From positions 1 to 27,969 of the forward strand of contig JBFYMA010000002.1 of assembly GCA_041305085.1 (NCBI GenBank): 27,969 bases of DNA, given 5' to 3'. This DNA is from SURF-58 sp041305085. GTDB lineage: Archaea; Nanobdellota; Nanobdellia; Woesearchaeales; UBA9642. Below, piece by piece: positions 1-8,752 of the stretch. The position numbers and the translations under genes are program-made. Numbering within the stretch: the stretch's first letter is position 1; every line of letters starts with the position of its first letter. The notes beneath the pieces were generated by a model. The model was not told where the DNA came from and did no database searches. It saw only the letters and a list, made by a program, of their open reading frames with translations.

Positions 1-155
1 GGGTTGGCCCCCTCGGGGATGGTCTTGCTGCACCAAAATATAGCATGAGGCGAGCCAGGCAACACAGAAAACTTTGTTTTCTTAGTGGCGTTCGCTACGC
101 TCAGCACACAAAGCGACCAAATGGAGATTCCGGATGGAGCCTTGTCATTAGCAAA
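1..155. other. Intergenic, no gene recognised
   Basis: This stretch lies before the first promoter and is richer in G+C than its surroundings. It contains a perfect 7-bp inverted repeat (AGAAAAC, loop TTT, GTTTTCT; 66-82), which could be a transcript 3' end, and a small C4/G4 hairpin near 9-20. A reading frame continuous with the first gene runs back to a GTG at 85, but the promoter at 156-165 lies inside that extension, so I treat it as non-coding. It may be the 3' end of a structured RNA cut by the window edge, but I could not match it to any family. Confidence 0.4.
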
Positions 156-165
156 CTTTATAAAC
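156..165 (+). promoter_or_regulatory. TATA box of the isomerase gene
   Basis: CTTTATAAAC is centred about 27 bp before the ATG at 187. This is the spacing expected when transcription starts at or next to the start codon, giving a leaderless mRNA. It decides the start of the first gene. Confidence 0.6.
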
Positions 166-186
166 AACGTTTCTTTTACTTGGTGC

Positions 187-1203
187 ATGAAATCCAGTCA
201 AAAACAGCCAAAAACCATTGACATTGATTCTCAGGACATGATTGGCTATATCAGGAAGCTTTCAACGCTTATAGATGACTCTTACAGGCTGGGAAACTAC
301 ATCAAGGTCACAAAGCAGGTGAACAAGATTGTTATTCTTGGCATGGGGGGAAGCGCAATTGCCGGTGAGCTTCTGAAGTTATATGTTGAGGATTTCTGCA
401 CCCTGCCTGTTTTTGTTATAAGAAACTATACCCTTCCAAAGTTTGTGGATGACAAAACCCTTTGCTTTGCCTGCTCCTACAGCGGGAACACAGAGGAAAC
501 CCTTGGAGCATACAGGGAAGCCAGGCAGAGGGGCTGTCAGATTGTGGTGATTACTTCTGGCGGAAAGCTTATGAAGGCTGCAGAGGCTGACAGGCTGCAG
601 GTTGTGCCTATCCCAAAAGGAATTCAGCCAAGGGCTGCGTTCGAGTTCTGTTTTTTCCCGATGCTTGCAACACTTGAGAACGCCCGCTTTATCCCTGCCC
701 AGGCCCACCATGTAAAAGAGGTGGTTGACCAGCTTAGAAAGCCTGGCTATGAGGAAATTGCAAAAGAGCTTGCAAAAAAGCTTTTTGGAAAAACCCCTGT
801 TATTTATGCTTCTGAAAAGTTTTCAGCAGTTGCCTACAGGTGGAAGACCCAGTTTTGCGAAAACTCCAAGATTCTTGCTTATCATCATGTTTTCCCTGAA
901 ATGAACCATAACGAGCTTACGGGCTTTGAAAATCCCCAGGGAAAATTCCACATAGTGCTGTTCAGCAGTGTTCTGGACCACAGACGAATCCAGAAAAAGA
1001 TGAAAATATGCGAAAAGATATTCAGGAGGACTGCTGAGCTGACTGTTTTCAACCTGAAAGGCCAGAATACTATCAGGGAAATATTCAGTGCCACATACAC
1101 AGGAGACCTTACTTCATACTACCTTGCGCTGCTTTACAAAGTGGATCCAAGCCCTGTAAAGCTGGTTGAGGAGCTGAAAAAGGAAATGGGCCCTTTCATA
1201 TAA
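187..1203 (+). CDS. Bifunctional phosphoglucose/phosphomannose isomerase
   Basis: This 338-residue SIS-fold enzyme is of the archaeal PGI/PMI family, which interconverts glucose-6-phosphate, fructose-6-phosphate and mannose-6-phosphate in the cytoplasm. The first sugar-isomerase motif GMGGS is at residues 52-56 and the phosphate-binding loop SYSGNTEET at 97-105. The family's catalytic Glu/His region is visible as PEMNHNE (E238, H241). The length fits the family. I chose ATG 187 because a TATA box lies 27 bp upstream and because family members have about 35-55 residues before GMGGS. An open frame back to 85 would place that promoter inside the gene. The ATG at 238 remains possible. Together with the phosphohexomutase at 7391 it points to sugar-phosphate interconversion feeding glycolysis or mannosylation (inference). 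Confidence 0.88.
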   Translation: MKSSQKQPKTIDIDSQDMIGYIRKLSTLIDDSYRLGNYIKVTKQVNKIVILGMGGSAIAGELLKLYVEDFCTLPVFVIRNYTLPKFVDDKTLCFACSYSGNTEETLGAYREARQRGCQIVVITSGGKLMKAAEADRLQVVPIPKGIQPRAAFEFCFFPMLATLENARFIPAQAHHVKEVVDQLRKPGYEEIAKELAKKLFGKTPVIYASEKFSAVAYRWKTQFCENSKILAYHHVFPEMNHNELTGFENPQGKFHIVLFSSVLDHRRIQKKMKICEKIFRRTAELTVFNLKGQNTIREIFSATYTGDLTSYYLALLYKVDPSPVKLVEELKKEMGPFI

Positions 1204-1231
1204 GCTCATATACTCACTTCAAAATAGAAAC

Positions 1232-1242
1232 TTTTATATATA
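1232..1242 (+). promoter_or_regulatory. TATA box of sepF
   Basis: TTTTATATATA lies 67-77 bp before the sepF ATG. Initiation near 1262-1266 would leave a leader of about 45 nt carrying a GGAGG Shine-Dalgarno site (1296-1300). sepF is therefore one of the few single genes here with a leader. Confidence 0.5.
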
Positions 1243-1308
1243 TCCTCACTCATTAGTTTATAAGAAAAACACGCTCAAAACCTTTATGATTATTCGGAGG
1301 GCGACAAG

Positions 1309-1716
1309 ATGAAAAAATTTTTGGCAAAAATAAAAAAAGGACTCGCAAGGAAAGACTTTTATGACGAAGATGGAGACCCAACAGATGAATATGTGGAGCT
1401 CGACACAGAAAAGGATTCAGAGACATTCTCAAAAGTCATTGTCAGGCCGTTTACACTGGAGGACTTCTCAGACATAAAGCCAATCCTTGAGGCGCTGAGG
1501 GAAGGGAACACAATAGCTCTTGTAAACATTTCCCCACTAAAGGAAAAGGACTTGGTTGAGCTTAAAAGGTCTATCAACAAGCTGAAGAAGACGTGCGATG
1601 CAATAGAAGGAGACATTGCAGGGTTCAGCGAAGACTATATAGTTGTTGTCCCAAGCTTTGCAGAGATTTATAGGTCAAAAGGCGGAGCAACAGCAATAGA
1701 AGCAGACGAAGAATAA
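1309..1716 (+). CDS. sepF: Archaeal cell division protein SepF
   Basis: This 135-residue protein matches the SepF/DUF552 family, which in archaea anchors FtsZ to the membrane at midcell. The first 12 residues (MKKFLAKIKKGL) form a basic amphipathic helix, the usual membrane-targeting element. An acidic linker follows (about 18-40), then the compact alpha/beta SepF core (about 42-122), with conserved stretches VIVRPFTLEDFSDI and FSEDYIVVVPS. The GGAGG at 1296-1300 fixes ATG 1309. It is transcribed alone, about 9 kb from the ftsZ operon at 10661-11692. A FtsZ1-like FtsZ with SepF fits the known archaeal pairing. Confidence 0.9.
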   Translation: MKKFLAKIKKGLARKDFYDEDGDPTDEYVELDTEKDSETFSKVIVRPFTLEDFSDIKPILEALREGNTIALVNISPLKEKDLVELKRSINKLKKTCDAIEGDIAGFSEDYIVVVPSFAEIYRSKGGATAIEADEE

Positions 1717-1755
1717 ATTTTTTTTGGATTTCTTTTGAATTCTATTTTTTTTCAG
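1717..1755 (+). terminator. T-rich terminator after sepF
   Basis: Several T-runs of 4 to 8 (TTTTTTTT twice) begin just after the stop codon, with no stem. This is typical of archaeal intrinsic termination. Confidence 0.5.
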
Positions 1756-1814
1756 CAACTCCAGTATATAAATTCTTTTTATAGTTTTTGAGTACTATAT
1801 TTTTCGCAACAAAA

Positions 1815-1827
1815 AAATATTTAAACC
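1815..1827 (+). promoter_or_regulatory. TATA box of the ZPR1-like gene
   Basis: AAATATTTAAACC is centred about 27 bp before ATG 1849, implying a leaderless transcript. No Shine-Dalgarno site is seen before that ATG. Confidence 0.6.
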
Positions 1828-1848
1828 AGCCCTGCAAGAAATACACTT

Positions 1849-2400
1849 ATGCAAAAGCAGAAAAATATTGAGCCGGGCATGGAAGTGCTGGAAGGCCAGA
1901 CCTGCCCTGTGTGCATGGCAAAATCACTGACTCTTATGGAGTACAAGAGGGAGATACCTTTTTTTGGAGCGACATTCTTTTTTTCCATGGACTGCAACAA
2001 GTGCGGCTACCACAAGGCAGACCTTGAGGCAGAAGCGCAAAAAGAGCCTGCGAAATATACTCTGGAAGTTTCAGGAGAAGAGGATCTCAAGATAAGGGTT
2101 GTGAAGTCTGCCAGTGCCAGGATAAAGATTCCTTATATTGGAGAGATTGAGCCTGGAGAAGCCAGCAATGGCTATGTAACCAATGTCGAAGGAATCCTTA
2201 ACAGGCTCAAAAAGATCGTTGAAGACATAAAGGAAAGCTCTGAAGACAAGGCAGAGCAGGAAAAAGCCAAAAACATCCTCAAAAAGCTTTCAAGAATACT
2301 CTGGGGAAGGGACAAGGCAAAGATAATCCTTGAAGACCCATCAGGAAACAGCGCAATAATAAGCGAGAAAGTGGTAAAGGATAAGTTGAAGGCTAAGTGA
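1849..2400 (+). CDS. ZPR1-related zinc finger protein
   Basis: The 183-residue protein has one ZPR1-type domain. An N-terminal zinc finger uses C19/C22 and C49/C52, and a beta-rich domain follows with the family signature around residues 84-115 (SARIKIPYIGEIEPG, then GYVTNVEGIL). Eukaryotic ZPR1 has two such modules and acts as a chaperone of elongation factor eEF1A. Archaeal proteins have one module and no settled function, so an EF1A-folding role here would be inference. The last part (about 116-183) is helical and Lys/Glu-rich. It sits between two independent promoters, so it is probably monocistronic and leaderless. Confidence 0.85.
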   Translation: MQKQKNIEPGMEVLEGQTCPVCMAKSLTLMEYKREIPFFGATFFFSMDCNKCGYHKADLEAEAQKEPAKYTLEVSGEEDLKIRVVKSASARIKIPYIGEIEPGEASNGYVTNVEGILNRLKKIVEDIKESSEDKAEQEKAKNILKKLSRILWGRDKAKIILEDPSGNSAIISEKVVKDKLKAK

Positions 2401-2435
2401 GTTATTCTTTATTAATCACTATTGTAAAATAGTAA

Positions 2436-2447
2436 ACCTTAAATACT
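2436..2447 (+). promoter_or_regulatory. TATA box of the PIN-PhoH gene
   Basis: ACCTTAAATACT is centred 26 bp before ATG 2468, again a leaderless arrangement. Confidence 0.55.
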
Positions 2448-2467
2448 AAATATCTTTCTTAAAAAAT

Positions 2468-4273
2468 ATGCAAGGGGGACTGGATGAGAAAACAACGAAA
2501 ATTTATGCTCCTGACACAAATGTGCTTGTCAACAACCCCTATGCTGTTTTTCTTTTGTCAGGAAACAAAATTCCTGAAGAGCTTTTAAAAGAGGATTATG
2601 GAGCAGCATGGAATCTGCTTTCAGGAAAAGAATCACCTCGAGACGATCCTAACCATATTTTTATTTCAGATATTGTTGAGAAAGAGCTTAACAATATCAA
2701 GGATAATGATACCAAACCTCCTATTATTCAATTTTCCAGCAGAAGGGCTTTGAGGATTCTTGAATTCATAAGATCCTATGGCAACATTCTTGAAGGAATA
2801 AAGCTTCCAAACAGCGCAATTGTTTGGAAGGACATCCATGATGAGCAGGCGTTTTCTAGAGAGAAAATATTTGCTTCAACGAACGATGACAGAATAATAT
2901 ATGGAATTCACAGGGTAGCAGAATTAAACAAAAACTCAAATGCCAAAATAATTTTTGTGTCCATGGACTCGAATGCAAGATCAAGGGCTGCTGACAAAAA
3001 AATATCCACAGAAGAGTTCAAATACGAGCAGATTTCTGATGAAGAACTCTATACAGGGTATATTGAAATCAAGGGTGTATCTCAAAGGGATTTGGAAAGA
3101 ATTCAAAAATATGATGTGCTCCAGCCAGGGACATTTTCAAAATATTTTTCCAAAGAAAAATCCTTCGGATTAAAATCCAATCAGGTTGTGGTTTTTAGCG
3201 CTTCTTCAACTATGAATGCATATTACATCAGTGATGGCCCGGGAAAACCGTTGAGATCGCTGAGGAGACATGATTCTTTTTTTAATAGTATTCTCAAGTC
3301 TAAATCTTCTGCAGAGTCCTTATCAGAAGAGGAGATGGTTTCGTTTTTAGGCATCAGAACTATTTATGAAAGTGTCAGAGATAATATTGCGAAGAAAAAA
3401 AGGCCCAGACTTGAATCAAGGATTGAGAACCTTGCAAAAGCTCCAGATAAACAATGCTACTTTAAAGATGCTGAATTCATTTTAAAGGCATTAAATCAGA
3501 GTCGTCTTATACCAGAACTTGAAAAATACTGTGCAAACGATAATTTTGAAATGAATAATGCAAATGGGCTTGCAAGATTCAATATCCCTTTTAACAAAAC
3601 AGTAATTCCAAAAAACCTTCAAAGCGCATACGTGGAGCTTTTGCTCAACAAGGAAATAGGCGTTTTGTCAGTTATCGGAACCCAGGGAACAGGAAAAACA
3701 TATTTTGCAATGGAATGCGGCCTTGAATTGATAAAGAGGGGGGTTTACGAAAGGATAAAATATATTACTCCTTTGGTAAGCATAGGGGGAGAATTAGGCT
3801 TTTTGCCTGGAGGCATCCCTGAAAAAACAGCTCCTTGGATGGAGGCATTCAATGATAATCTGGAGGAGATTTTTGATGTGGATAACATAGCACTGAGTCC
3901 GGGTCAGAGAAAAAGCATTAAGTCGCAAATATGCAGACTTGAGGATGATGTTTATTCATTTGACGTGGCCACCTACATAAAAGGCAGGACAATAAAGAAC
4001 AGGTTTGTAATAATCGATGAGGCCCATTTTTTTACAAGAGACCAGATAAAGGTGCTGCTTGGGAGAATAGGCAGAAACTCAAAAGTAGTTTTTATGGGCG
4101 ACCCAAAACAGATTAACGCAGGGAACGTGAGACACTACCTTACTGAAAAGACTTCTGGCCTGGTTCACATTGTCAGTAAGCTTCCGGGAGCCTCTCGTTT
4201 GTATGCTCACATTACCCTGCCAGACTCCTGCTCTGAAAGGTCTCAGGTTGCAAAGCTGGCAAATATTTTGTAA
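2468..4273 (+). CDS. PIN domain-PhoH ATPase fusion (PhoH2-like)
   Basis: This 601-residue protein joins an N-terminal PIN nuclease domain (about 10-175; first acidic residue D16 in APDTNVLVNN, further acids in DIVEKELNNI and STNDDRIIYG) to a C-terminal PhoH-type P-loop ATPase (about 380-601). The ATPase has Walker A GTQGTGKT (404-411), Walker B with DEAH (517-520), and GDPKQI as sensor-type motif. The family, known as PhoH2 or YlaK-like, couples RNA unwinding to PIN cleavage of RNA in the bacterial members studied. The linker region (about 180-370) is longer than a simple hinge and has no domain I recognise. The transcript is probably leaderless and monocistronic, converging on the gene at 4306. 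Confidence 0.88.
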   Translation: MQGGLDEKTTKIYAPDTNVLVNNPYAVFLLSGNKIPEELLKEDYGAAWNLLSGKESPRDDPNHIFISDIVEKELNNIKDNDTKPPIIQFSSRRALRILEFIRSYGNILEGIKLPNSAIVWKDIHDEQAFSREKIFASTNDDRIIYGIHRVAELNKNSNAKIIFVSMDSNARSRAADKKISTEEFKYEQISDEELYTGYIEIKGVSQRDLERIQKYDVLQPGTFSKYFSKEKSFGLKSNQVVVFSASSTMNAYYISDGPGKPLRSLRRHDSFFNSILKSKSSAESLSEEEMVSFLGIRTIYESVRDNIAKKKRPRLESRIENLAKAPDKQCYFKDAEFILKALNQSRLIPELEKYCANDNFEMNNANGLARFNIPFNKTVIPKNLQSAYVELLLNKEIGVLSVIGTQGTGKTYFAMECGLELIKRGVYERIKYITPLVSIGGELGFLPGGIPEKTAPWMEAFNDNLEEIFDVDNIALSPGQRKSIKSQICRLEDDVYSFDVATYIKGRTIKNRFVIIDEAHFFTRDQIKVLLGRIGRNSKVVFMGDPKQINAGNVRHYLTEKTSGLVHIVSKLPGASRLYAHITLPDSCSERSQVAKLANIL

Positions 4274-4305
4274 TACTTAATATTAAAAAGCTTGAAGAAT
4301 CTATT

Positions 4306-4845
4306 TCAATTATCAACTTCTACTAGATTGAGGTGTTTTGAGATTTTCTGGTACTCCAGAAAGTACTTTTCCTGTTTTTTTGATGCATTTGCATATTCCC
4401 TGGCACCATCCATTAATGCGCATCCTATGTCATAAGCGGAAACATTGTTTTCTTTGAGTTTGGTTAACAGAGTGCCTTCAATGCTTGGTTGCCAGGAATT
4501 GGCAGCAATTGACTCGAGGCCAAAGATTATTTCTGATTTTTCGGTCAGGAGCCTTGAATTGCTTTCCATGGCTAAATAAATTCTTTTTTTGTCTTCACTC
4601 ATATTATTGGTTAATTGCATAAATTTCTCTCGCATCTCTTCGACAAACTGTCTTTTTGCATCCCTTAAATACTTTGAGCTGGCACTAGGCGCACTATGAG
4701 AAAGCAATTTTTTTTTGTTTGTATGAATCAATAGGTTGAGATAGATCAGCCCTATTTCCTCTTTGTTGAATTCCTGTTGTTCTAAATAAGAAAGATACTC
4801 AATAAGCTTTTCAGTTTTTTTCCTCCCTTTGTTTTTTTCGTCCAT
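4306..4845 (-). CDS. Hypothetical helical protein
   Basis: I do not recognise this 179-residue, Lys/Glu-rich, mostly helical protein. There is no signal peptide, membrane segment or metal motif. The only distinctive stretches are a hydrophobic helix near residues 29-42 and a conserved-looking core near 108-150 (GLESIAANSW ... YDIGCALMDGAREYA). A TATA-like box (AAATATTTATATATTG on this strand, about 4875-4890) lies 30-45 bp before the ATG, so it is probably transcribed on its own rather than as read-through from the gene ending at 4918. Its 3' end converges on the PIN-PhoH gene with about 30 bp between them. Confidence 0.65.
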   Translation of the reverse strand: MDEKNKGRKKTEKLIEYLSYLEQQEFNKEEIGLIYLNLLIHTNKKKLLSHSAPSASSKYLRDAKRQFVEEMREKFMQLTNNMSEDKKRIYLAMESNSRLLTEKSEIIFGLESIAANSWQPSIEGTLLTKLKENNVSAYDIGCALMDGAREYANASKKQEKYFLEYQKISKHLNLVEVDN

Positions 4846-4917
4846 TCAGAATCATAACCCTAAAACCTGTAACAATATATAAATATTTCCATTGTTTAAT
4901 AGTAACACAAAAAATGG

Positions 4918-7254
4918 TTATTGTTTTTCAGGAGGCTTCGGAGGCTCAGACGAAGGCGCTGGAGTGTTTTCAGCAGGTGCTGGCTGAGTTGGCTGCGGTG
5001 TTTCTGGTTGAGGTGCAGGCTGCTGTTGTGCAGGTTCAGCTTGAGCCTGTCCTTGTGTGGTTTGGCCTTCTGGCTGCGGTGTTGCCTGTTGCTGGGAGGG
5101 TTCAGCCTGCTGTACAGGAGGAGTTTCCTGTTGTGGAGCCTGCTCTTGGGCATTTTCCGGCAAAGGCTGTTCCTGTGGTGCCTGTTGTTGGGTTGGCTCA
5201 GGCATTTGCTGCTGCTCTGGCTGTTGTCCAGGCACAGTCCTTTTTCTGGGCTGGATTATTATCTTGGGCAGATTTAGAATTATAAACTTCATTTTTACAA
5301 ACACAAAAAAGACTATTATAAGAAGTATGAGCACTGCCAAGGGCAGGTAAAATATTACAAGCATCAGTACACCTCCATTTTTTTTTGAAACACCTTGCTG
5401 GGAATCATCCGTAGTTTCATCTCCTCCAGCTTGCTGCTCTGAATAATTATTTTTTCCTGTTTCATCATTTATCAAGTTTTCCATTTCCTGGACAGAAGTA
5501 TTGGATGATGAGCTGTTAACTGAATTGTTGAGCTGGACCGGAGGCCTTTTTCCAAGCCTTCCCTTTACAGAGACTGTTCCCTGGCTTGTGTAAGTTGTGA
5601 GCTTGCTTCCAAAATCATCCTTGACTGTTGTTACAAAAGTGTACTCTGTGTCATAGTCAGGCGAAGGGACTTTCAGAAGGTAAGAATAGGCAGTGAGGCT
5701 TTCTCCTGAGTCCATGGGCAGGTACTTTTTTGCCAGTCCTTTTAAAAGCTTGAAGTCTGAAGGATATGTTTCTTCAGCCAGGATGCGCGGAAGGTCAACC
5801 CCTCGGTTGTTTTTCAGCTTTACTGTTATGTTAAGGGTTTCGTTTCCATTAAATGATGTGTTGGAAAAAGTTTTTGTTATCTCTATTCCTGAATCATCCT
5901 GGACGCTGAGGCTGATTGTTTTTTCCACATAATCCCTTTCCCCAAATTCTGTTGTGTAGTTTGTCGAAAGCTTTAATGGCTTGGAAGATGTTTTGCTTAC
6001 TTCAGGCATTGCCAATTCAAAGCTTATCTGGGTTTCATCATCAGCCCCGATGTAGGGAACGCTTCCATTGATTGTTTGGTTGTTGAACTCAGCTTTGAAT
6101 GCGATGTTGGTTAGGGCAGCATAGAGGTTAGGGTTTGAGAGCCCCACAGATATCTGCTTTTTTGTGTTCTCTTTTAGCTGGTCTGAGGCTGAAGCGCTGC
6201 TCACTATTTCCATATCATCCAAAGAGTTAGTTATGGAGACAATATCTGTGTCCTCATCAAAAAGATTCTTTATTCTTATATCAGGATCAGGTATATCTAT
6301 GTCCTCGACAACAAAACTGATGTTTTGCTTTTCGCTTTTTGAAGCCCTGAATTTGACTGAAAAAACCCTTTCTTCATTGCGGTCAAGTATTGCGATGCAC
6401 GAAAGCTTGTTCTCCTCTTTTTGGCATCCATTATATGATTCAGGAGTAAGGCCGCTGGAAAAATAGATTCCTTCTTCTATCCTTGTGTTGTCTGTGTAAG
6501 GGTTGTATATGGTTATGTTCAGGGAGGACTCTTCGCCGATATCAAGGCTTGTTGCAGAAACTTTTTTTGTCACAGAGTGGTTGAATGAAAAACTCTCTTC
6601 GCTGGAGTTGCTGTAGGTTGTGTTGTATCCGTTGAAAAATGTTATGTTTGAAGACTGGTCAAATTCAGAAGAGTTTTTTGAGTAAAAAACATATTTGAAG
6701 CTTTTTGAGTTTCCTGGATTTATGCTTCCTGTCCAGAAAGTTTTGTTTTTTGAAAAAGCCATTTCCTGGGAAGAGTATATCTGAACATAGTAAGGAAATT
6801 CATCAGCATAGTTGATGCTGTCTGCAGGCTGGTAGCCAATGTTTGTAAGCGTTACATCAGTCTCCATAAGCTCTCCTGCATAGGCTTCTGTCCTGTCAAA
6901 GCTTCTTTCCACTTGGAGGAATGCTGTGTGCAGCACAACCTCTACTTCTGCAAAAAGGTTTCCGTACTCGTCTTCGCTCACGTTGTAAATGCAGTATTTG
7001 TACTCATCTTTTGAAACGCACTTGTAGGCCTGGCTTATTATTGTGTTTCCGTCGTGCTGTACCACTACCTGAAATGATGGGTTGATGTCTGCATCTATAT
7101 TCTTTCCCTCAATCTCGACTATCTGCCCGTCATAAAGAGTGCCGTTGAACAGCAGAATTTTTCCAGGGGAAATCTGTTCAGATGCAAGCGCATTCGCTGA
7201 CATGATAACTGCAAAAACAGCAAGTGCCAGAATCCAAACCCCTCTTTTTTCCAT
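4918..7254 (-). CDS. Secreted Ig-like repeat protein, single membrane anchor, Pro/Gln-rich tail
   Basis: The 778-residue protein has an N-terminal signal peptide (about 1-25, MEKRGVWILALAVFAVIMSANALA). About four Ig-like/CARDB- or DUF11-type beta-sandwich domains follow (roughly 100-210, 225-330, 350-470, 470-600), with many N-x-S/T sites. Then comes a Ser/Asn/Gln-rich linker (about 600-625), one membrane helix (629-653), a basic stretch (KIIIQPRKR) and a tail of about 100 residues almost entirely Pro, Gln, Glu, Ala and Thr (676-778). By topology the beta domains are outside the cell and the tail is cytoplasmic. A TATA box (7274-7286) is centred 26 bp before the ATG. The role is unknown; cell-envelope or surface display is inference. 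Confidence 0.78.
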   Translation of the reverse strand: MEKRGVWILALAVFAVIMSANALASEQISPGKILLFNGTLYDGQIVEIEGKNIDADINPSFQVVVQHDGNTIISQAYKCVSKDEYKYCIYNVSEDEYGNLFAEVEVVLHTAFLQVERSFDRTEAYAGELMETDVTLTNIGYQPADSINYADEFPYYVQIYSSQEMAFSKNKTFWTGSINPGNSKSFKYVFYSKNSSEFDQSSNITFFNGYNTTYSNSSEESFSFNHSVTKKVSATSLDIGEESSLNITIYNPYTDNTRIEEGIYFSSGLTPESYNGCQKEENKLSCIAILDRNEERVFSVKFRASKSEKQNISFVVEDIDIPDPDIRIKNLFDEDTDIVSITNSLDDMEIVSSASASDQLKENTKKQISVGLSNPNLYAALTNIAFKAEFNNQTINGSVPYIGADDETQISFELAMPEVSKTSSKPLKLSTNYTTEFGERDYVEKTISLSVQDDSGIEITKTFSNTSFNGNETLNITVKLKNNRGVDLPRILAEETYPSDFKLLKGLAKKYLPMDSGESLTAYSYLLKVPSPDYDTEYTFVTTVKDDFGSKLTTYTSQGTVSVKGRLGKRPPVQLNNSVNSSSSNTSVQEMENLINDETGKNNYSEQQAGGDETTDDSQQGVSKKNGGVLMLVIFYLPLAVLILLIIVFFVFVKMKFIILNLPKIIIQPRKRTVPGQQPEQQQMPEPTQQQAPQEQPLPENAQEQAPQQETPPVQQAEPSQQQATPQPEGQTTQGQAQAEPAQQQPAPQPETPQPTQPAPAENTPAPSSEPPKPPEKQ

Positions 7255-7273
7255 TATTTACCCAACGAGCCTG

Positions 7274-7286
7274 TTATTTAAAAAAG
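7274..7286 (-). promoter_or_regulatory. BRE/TATA of the Ig-like repeat gene
   Basis: On the minus strand GAAAC is followed by TTTTTTAAATA, centred 26 bp before the ATG at 7254. It faces away from the promoter of the mutase gene in the same 136-bp divergent spacer. Confidence 0.55.
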
Positions 7287-7358
7287 TTTCGCAGTTGTGC
7301 TCTAACCAAGCAAAAAAACAAAAGGAATACTGCAATTCAATATATTATATAATCAAAA

Positions 7359-7370
7359 GTTTTAAATAAT
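7359..7370 (+). promoter_or_regulatory. TATA box of the phosphohexomutase gene
   Basis: GTTTTAAATAAT is centred 26 bp before the GTG at 7391. This supports GTG as the true leaderless start, since no in-frame ATG exists nearby. Confidence 0.6.
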
Positions 7371-7390
7371 AATCCTGTGCAAACTGGTTT

Positions 7391-8752
7391 GTGATTGATG
7401 AATCTGTATTCAAGGCTTATGACATAAGAGGGATTTATCCTGAGCAGATAAATGAGCAAACAGCTTATCTTGTCGGCAAGGCTTTTGTAAAGTTCCTGAA
7501 TGCAAAAAATGTGGCAATTGGGATGGATATGAGGGAGTCCTCAAAACGGCTTTTTGACGAGCTCTCAAGAGGAATAACTGAGCAGGGGGCAAACGTTCAC
7601 TTTCTCGGCATGTGCACAACTCCTCTGCTGAATTTTGCAACAGCATTTTACAAATTTGAAGGGGGCATAATGATTTCTGCATCCCATAATCCTGGACAGT
7701 ACAATGCATTCAAGATGGTAAAGCATCCTGTTTTGCAGATAGGAAGTGATTCAGGGATGGAAGATATAAAAAGGCTTGTGCTGGAAAATAAGTTCCATAA
7801 ATCCTGGAGAAAAGGAAAGATTATTGACAAAAAAAGTCAGGCTTATGCAGACTATCTGGGGCACGTGGAAAAATTTGTGGATTTTTCTGGATTGAAAGTT
7901 GTTGTGGACTACGGAAATGGAGTTGGGGCGCTGACTGCAAAGAAGATTTTTGAAAAAACAGAAAATATTTTCATAAGCCTTTTTGAAGAGCCTGACGGAA
8001 GGTTTCCAAACCATCCTGCCAATCCCCACGAGCTTTCAAACTTCCAAAAGCTTCAGCAGGAAGTAAAGAAAAATTCTGCAGACATTGGAATATTTTTTGA
8101 CGGAGATGCTGACAGGGCTATCTTTGTGGACGAAAAAGGGGCAATAGTGCCAAATGATTTCACGCTCTGCCTTCTGGCACTGGAAGAACTGAAAAAATTT
8201 CCAGAAGAAAATATCTACTATGACCTGAGGTTCAGCAGGATAGTAAAGGAATTAATTGAAAAAAACAGCGGAAAAGCAGTGATGGAAAGGGTTGGTAACC
8301 CTTACTACAAAAAGCTTCTTGTAGAGCGCGGAGGAATAATTGGCGGAGAGTTTTCAGGTCATGTGATGTTCAGGGAAAATTATAACATCGATGACGGGCT
8401 TTTCTGCTCTGTGAAATTTCTGAACCTTGTCTCAAAGGCTAAAAAAACCAGCCAAAAGCTTTCCCATCTGATCAAGCCACTAAACAAATATTTCCAAACT
8501 CCTGAGATAAATATTACTGTCCAGGACAACGAAAAAAAAGAGCTCATTCTAAAAAAAATAAAAGAATATTATTCTCAAAAAGGGTTTGATATTGTCGAGC
8601 TGGACGGAGTGAGTGTTTTGGCTGAAAAATTCTGGTTCAACATAAGAAAGTCAAACACAGAGCCGATAATAAGGATAAGGGCAGAGGCAGACTCCAGCAA
8701 ACTCCTGCAAAAGACAAAAAAAGAACTGCTGTCTTTTGTCAGTGAACTTTGA
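7391..8752 (+). CDS. Phosphomannomutase/phosphoglucomutase
   Basis: This is a 453-residue member of the alpha-D-phosphohexomutase superfamily, which moves phosphate between C1 and C6 of hexoses. All four hallmark sites are visible: the N-terminal FKAYDIRGI (7-15), the catalytic phosphoserine loop SASHNP (S98), the metal loop DGDADR (237-242) and the sugar-binding loop GEFSGH (319-324). A C-terminal phosphate-binding region follows (RKSNTEPIIRIR). The start is GTG, backed by the TATA spacing. With the PGI/PMI enzyme at 187 it would link fructose-6-P, mannose-6-P and mannose-1-P (or the glucose equivalents). Sequence alone cannot settle sugar preference. Confidence 0.92.
   Translation: MIDESVFKAYDIRGIYPEQINEQTAYLVGKAFVKFLNAKNVAIGMDMRESSKRLFDELSRGITEQGANVHFLGMCTTPLLNFATAFYKFEGGIMISASHNPGQYNAFKMVKHPVLQIGSDSGMEDIKRLVLENKFHKSWRKGKIIDKKSQAYADYLGHVEKFVDFSGLKVVVDYGNGVGALTAKKIFEKTENIFISLFEEPDGRFPNHPANPHELSNFQKLQQEVKKNSADIGIFFDGDADRAIFVDEKGAIVPNDFTLCLLALEELKKFPEENIYYDLRFSRIVKELIEKNSGKAVMERVGNPYYKKLLVERGGIIGGEFSGHVMFRENYNIDDGLFCSVKFLNLVSKAKKTSQKLSHLIKPLNKYFQTPEINITVQDNEKKELILKKIKEYYSQKGFDIVELDGVSVLAEKFWFNIRKSNTEPIIRIRAEADSSKLLQKTKKELLSFVSEL

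Noticed and set aside
1..46. Minus-strand frame opening at 46 and leaving the window
   Set aside because: Only 15 codons, no promoter or ribosome site upstream.
85..186. N-terminal extension of the isomerase from GTG 85
   Set aside because: The promoter TATA box lies within it, spacing fits ATG 187, and the residues do not resemble the family.
4914..5350. Several overlapping frames on the plus strand, rich in Val/Ala/Leu or Cys/Trp
   Set aside because: They are reverse complements of the Pro/Gln-rich tail; repetitive DNA leaves all frames open.
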